From a virus: a stretch of 47,911 bases of DNA. Under the pieces are notes generated by a model. The model was not told the origin of the DNA and made no database searches. It was given only the letters and a program-made list of their open reading frames with translations. Of this stretch, positions 45,671-47,911 are shown in pieces (positions within the stretch are counted from its first letter, which is position 1; each line of letters begins with the position of its first letter). Position numbers and translations under genes: made by a program. The DNA lies in IMG/VR virus record IMGVR_UViG_3300031758_000132, positions 1 through 47,911 of that record, one strand, 5' to 3'.

Positions 45671-47893
45671 ATGTCAAATTTAGTATTAAGAGCAAATCTA
45701 TCCAGACCATTAACACATAATGAGTTGGATGCGAATATGCAGTTCCTTGAGATTGTCGAATGGTCGGCAAAAGACTTCAGGGCTGATCAGTTTGCATACG
45801 TAACTGTAACTGGGACAACAACATTATATTTGTGCCTTGAAACGCACACTGCGTTTGTCTATGATAATAATGGTGGTAATTTTGCTGAAACAATAACTGT
45901 TGATGGCACACCTATTACTCTTTGGAGAAAAATCTCTGGAAGCGGTGGTGGAACTGGCGCTGAATTCGTTAATGCTACTTTTGATAGCGGTACAAATATT
46001 ATAACCTTTACAGCTGCTGATGGTAGCACAGTTGACGTTGATTTAAGCTCAATAGCTGGTGGTGGTACTGGAACTTCGGGGACATCTGGTAACTCAGGAA
46101 CAAGTGGTATCACTGGTTCTTCAGGGTCATCAGGTTCTTCAGGGGAATCTGGTACATCTGGTATCACTGGATCTTCAGGATCTGCTGGTTCTTCAGGAAC
46201 ATCAGGTGTTGGTTCACCTGGATCTTCAGGATCTGCTGGTTCTTCAGGTTTTACTGGTACAAGCGGTGTAAGTGGTTCTTCAGGTTCATCAGGTGAAACA
46301 GGGACAAGTGGTGCCAATGGTGATTTATATAAAACAACATCCTCAACACCATTTACATTAGGTAGTCCTGGTGCGATAACAGTTGCAACAGGTTTAGCTT
46401 ATACAGTTGCACAATCAATTATAATTGCTTATGATATAAGTAATTACCAAGAATGTGAGGTTATAAACTATGATGGTGCCACAGGTATTTTAACATTTGG
46501 TACCCCAACAAGAGTTGTTGGCAGTGGTTTACATAGTAGCTGGGTTGTTAACTTGGATGGTGCTTCTGGTGGTGACGGTACATCTGGATCCGCTGGTTCT
46601 TCAGGATCCGCTGGTTCTTCAGGAACAAGTGGTAACACTGGGTCATCAGGTTCTTCAGGATCCGCTGGTTCTTCAGGAACAAGTGGTGGGCCAGGAACAT
46701 CTGGTACGAGTGGCGGACCTGGTACATCAGGAACGTCTGGTTATAGTGACAAATATTTAGGTTTATCTTCAACACCAGTTGATTATTCAACATTGGCTGT
46801 CGGTGTACCATTAATTGTAACAACATTAACAAATTTATCATACTCAACGGGTCAATCCGTTATTATAGCATATGATAATTTAAATTATGCTAATGGTACT
46901 GTAATAACCTATAACGCTGGTACGGGTCAATTATCGATTGACGTAACCAGTTTTGCTTTTTCATCATCTGGGCCACAAAACCCATCAACAACAAATTTAC
47001 AAGGAACAATTGGTGCAACAGGTTCATCAGGATCTGCTGGTTCTTCAGGGGAAGCTGGTTCATCAGGATCTGCTGGTTCTTCAGGGGAAGCTGGTTCTTC
47101 AGGTACATCTGGTATTGGTTCACCTGGTTCTTCAGGTACATCTGGTATTGGTTCACCTGGTTCTTCAGGTACATCTGGTATTGGTTCACCTGGTTCTTCA
47201 GGGTCAGCTGGATCTTCTGGCGAATCTGGTGTAGCTGGTACAAGCGGTACATCATCAGCTGGCGGTGGCACATCAACAGTTTATAACAATGTATCCAGAT
47301 ATTTAGCATATAATAGTGGTTCAGCAAACATATACATTGTCTCAAGTGCGACAGTTAATACTGGTTTATCTTGGAGTAGAAGTGGTTCAACTGTAACCGT
47401 AACACATAATAATCATGGTAGGAGTAATGGTGATGCTGTCATCATTAGAAATGTTAATATTGATAATGAATATTGCGTTGTTAGTAACGTTTCAACAAAC
47501 ACATTTGATATCACCGTTTCATCAAGTTCAGGTACATCTTCAGGGTCAGCTGCGGCATATTCATTAGGTTTTACAGTCTCATCTGTTTCAGCCGCTGGCG
47601 CTACGATTGTTGCCCCATCTGGTGGTGATGTTCAGTTGATGAGTTATTACCACGCAACTGGTTCAAGATCGGGTACAACATATGCATTAACAACACCAAT
47701 ATCAGCTACAAACGGTGGTGGTGCAAATAGTGCAACTAATAACGCATATTTCCCAATAATAAGGGTTCAAGATGTTGTTGCTGGTACTATTGTGGGTGCC
47801 TCAATTACATTAGCTACGGCTAGTAATTACCATGTGTTTAATTTAGGTTCATTAGGTGCATCAAACTCCAATGGAATAAGAATGGTTTTTTAA
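45671..47893 (+). CDS. Collagen-like tail fibre (740 aa)
   Basis: The N-terminal about 45 residues contain SRPLTHNELDANMQFLEI, the 'pLT..E.DaNf..L' element often found at the base-attachment end of fibres. Then comes a beta segment, and a collagen-like stalk (about 135-215) of Gly-Ser/Thr-Ser triplets. Two similar beta domains follow at about 217-298 and 357-448, sharing SIIIAYD/SVIIAYD and an NY..xxVI.Y...TG.L pattern, separated by a second stalk. A third stalk (about 450-530) is built from exact DNA repeats, and a C-terminal head domain (about 540-740) probably binds the host. It ends 14 bases before the ATG of a gene leaving the window. Confidence 0.85.
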   Translation: MSNLVLRANLSRPLTHNELDANMQFLEIVEWSAKDFRADQFAYVTVTGTTTLYLCLETHTAFVYDNNGGNFAETITVDGTPITLWRKISGSGGGTGAEFVNATFDSGTNIITFTAADGSTVDVDLSSIAGGGTGTSGTSGNSGTSGITGSSGSSGSSGESGTSGITGSSGSAGSSGTSGVGSPGSSGSAGSSGFTGTSGVSGSSGSSGETGTSGANGDLYKTTSSTPFTLGSPGAITVATGLAYTVAQSIIIAYDISNYQECEVINYDGATGILTFGTPTRVVGSGLHSSWVVNLDGASGGDGTSGSAGSSGSAGSSGTSGNTGSSGSSGSAGSSGTSGGPGTSGTSGGPGTSGTSGYSDKYLGLSSTPVDYSTLAVGVPLIVTTLTNLSYSTGQSVIIAYDNLNYANGTVITYNAGTGQLSIDVTSFAFSSSGPQNPSTTNLQGTIGATGSSGSAGSSGEAGSSGSAGSSGEAGSSGTSGIGSPGSSGTSGIGSPGSSGTSGIGSPGSSGSAGSSGESGVAGTSGTSSAGGGTSTVYNNVSRYLAYNSGSANIYIVSSATVNTGLSWSRSGSTVTVTHNNHGRSNGDAVIIRNVNIDNEYCVVSNVSTNTFDITVSSSSGTSSGSAAAYSLGFTVSSVSAAGATIVAPSGGDVQLMSYYHATGSRSGTTYALTTPISATNGGGANSATNNAYFPIIRVQDVVAGTIVGASITLATASNYHVFNLGSLGASNSNGIRMVF
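47021..47191 (+). repeat. Tandem 36-base (x2) and 33-base (x3) repeats in fibre stalk
   Basis: A 36-base unit encoding GSSGSAGSSGEA occupies 47021-47056 and is repeated exactly at 47057-47092. A 33-base unit encoding GSSGTSGIGSP occupies 47093-47125, 47126-47158 and 47159-47191, all exact. Whole-codon units mean that slippage changes stalk length without frameshift. Confidence 0.95.
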
Positions 47894-47907
47894 AAAAAAA
47901 TATATAA

Positions 47908-47911
47908 ATGA
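47908..47911 (+). CDS. Possible start of a following gene (partial)
   Basis: ATG at 47908-47910, after an A-rich leader, is the last in-window start candidate; only four bases are available, so nothing can be said about it. Confidence 0.2.

Noticed and set aside
44461-47191. CRISPR array in the short repeats of the fibre genes
   Set aside because: The repeats are in-frame codon repeats encoding Gly-Ser/Thr-Ser triplets, without unique spacers of constant length.
44461-47345. Long reverse-strand and alternate-frame ORFs inside the two fibre genes
   Set aside because: They consist of Pro/Glu/Asp or Gln/Leu/Val low-complexity sequence created by reading the GGTTCTTCA-type repeats in other frames. 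They have no promoter, spacing or conserved motif.

Overview
The window is a gene-dense stretch of an AT-rich genome of a contractile-tailed, T4-like bacteriophage that infects a member of the Bacteroidota (Flavobacterium-like). The host call rests on several things read in the sequence. Five gene starts are preceded by TTTG-N19/20-TAnnTTTG promoters, the primary-sigma signature of Bacteroidota. Start codons have A-rich leaders rather than Shine-Dalgarno sites. The encoded sigma factor resembles Bacteroidota RpoD. The phage call rests on the giant baseplate-type protein, the collagen-like tail fibres, and a primase / RecB-like / SbcD / SbcC / sigma block whose order recalls the T4 47-46-55 neighbourhood. 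No tRNA, CRISPR array, insertion sequence or integrase was seen, and no gene-free stretch exceeds 300 bases.

Layout. (1) About 1-19.8 kb is a rightward virion operon with very tight spacing (TAATG and short overlaps): four unrecognised structural proteins, a 2672-aa baseplate/tail giant, then a set of proteins built from two exchangeable modules (an N-terminal LTxxGR module and a C-terminal IG(I/L)xDxDG module). (2) About 19.8-27.1 kb is DNA metabolism and transcription: RuvC-like resolvase, DnaG-like primase, PD-(D/E)XK nuclease, SbcD/gp47, a small repeat protein, SbcC/gp46, and a sigma-70 factor that is a good candidate for the late sigma. (3) About 27.1-35.2 kb mixes small membrane proteins, an ArdC-like antirestriction/metallopeptidase protein, a probable lysis set (four-helix membrane protein, amidase-like protein, overlapping spanin-like pair) and several proteins with N-terminal tags ending in (I/L/V)-N-E. 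(4) About 35.2-40.2 kb holds small accessory genes, a cytidylyltransferase-like protein, a methyltransferase and the only two leftward genes. (5) About 40.2-44.3 kb holds three separately promoted units: a DUF2828/TROVE-like vWA protein followed by a GC-rich structured RNA and a strong terminator; a 556-aa orphan; and ClpP. (6) About 44.3-47.9 kb holds two collagen-like tail fibres.

Two promoter classes appear. Host-type promoters serve primase, vWA protein, orphan and ClpP. A TATTTATA element recurs just upstream of genes in region 3 and of virion and fibre genes, and is a candidate late-promoter element.

The most promising undescribed system is the vWA/DUF2828 protein with its downstream RNA: the same fold class as Ro60, beside an RNA of about 170 nt whose ends pair, as in Y RNA. 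The second is a shared 29-residue N-terminal tag on otherwise unrelated proteins, which could be a capsid-targeting propeptide.
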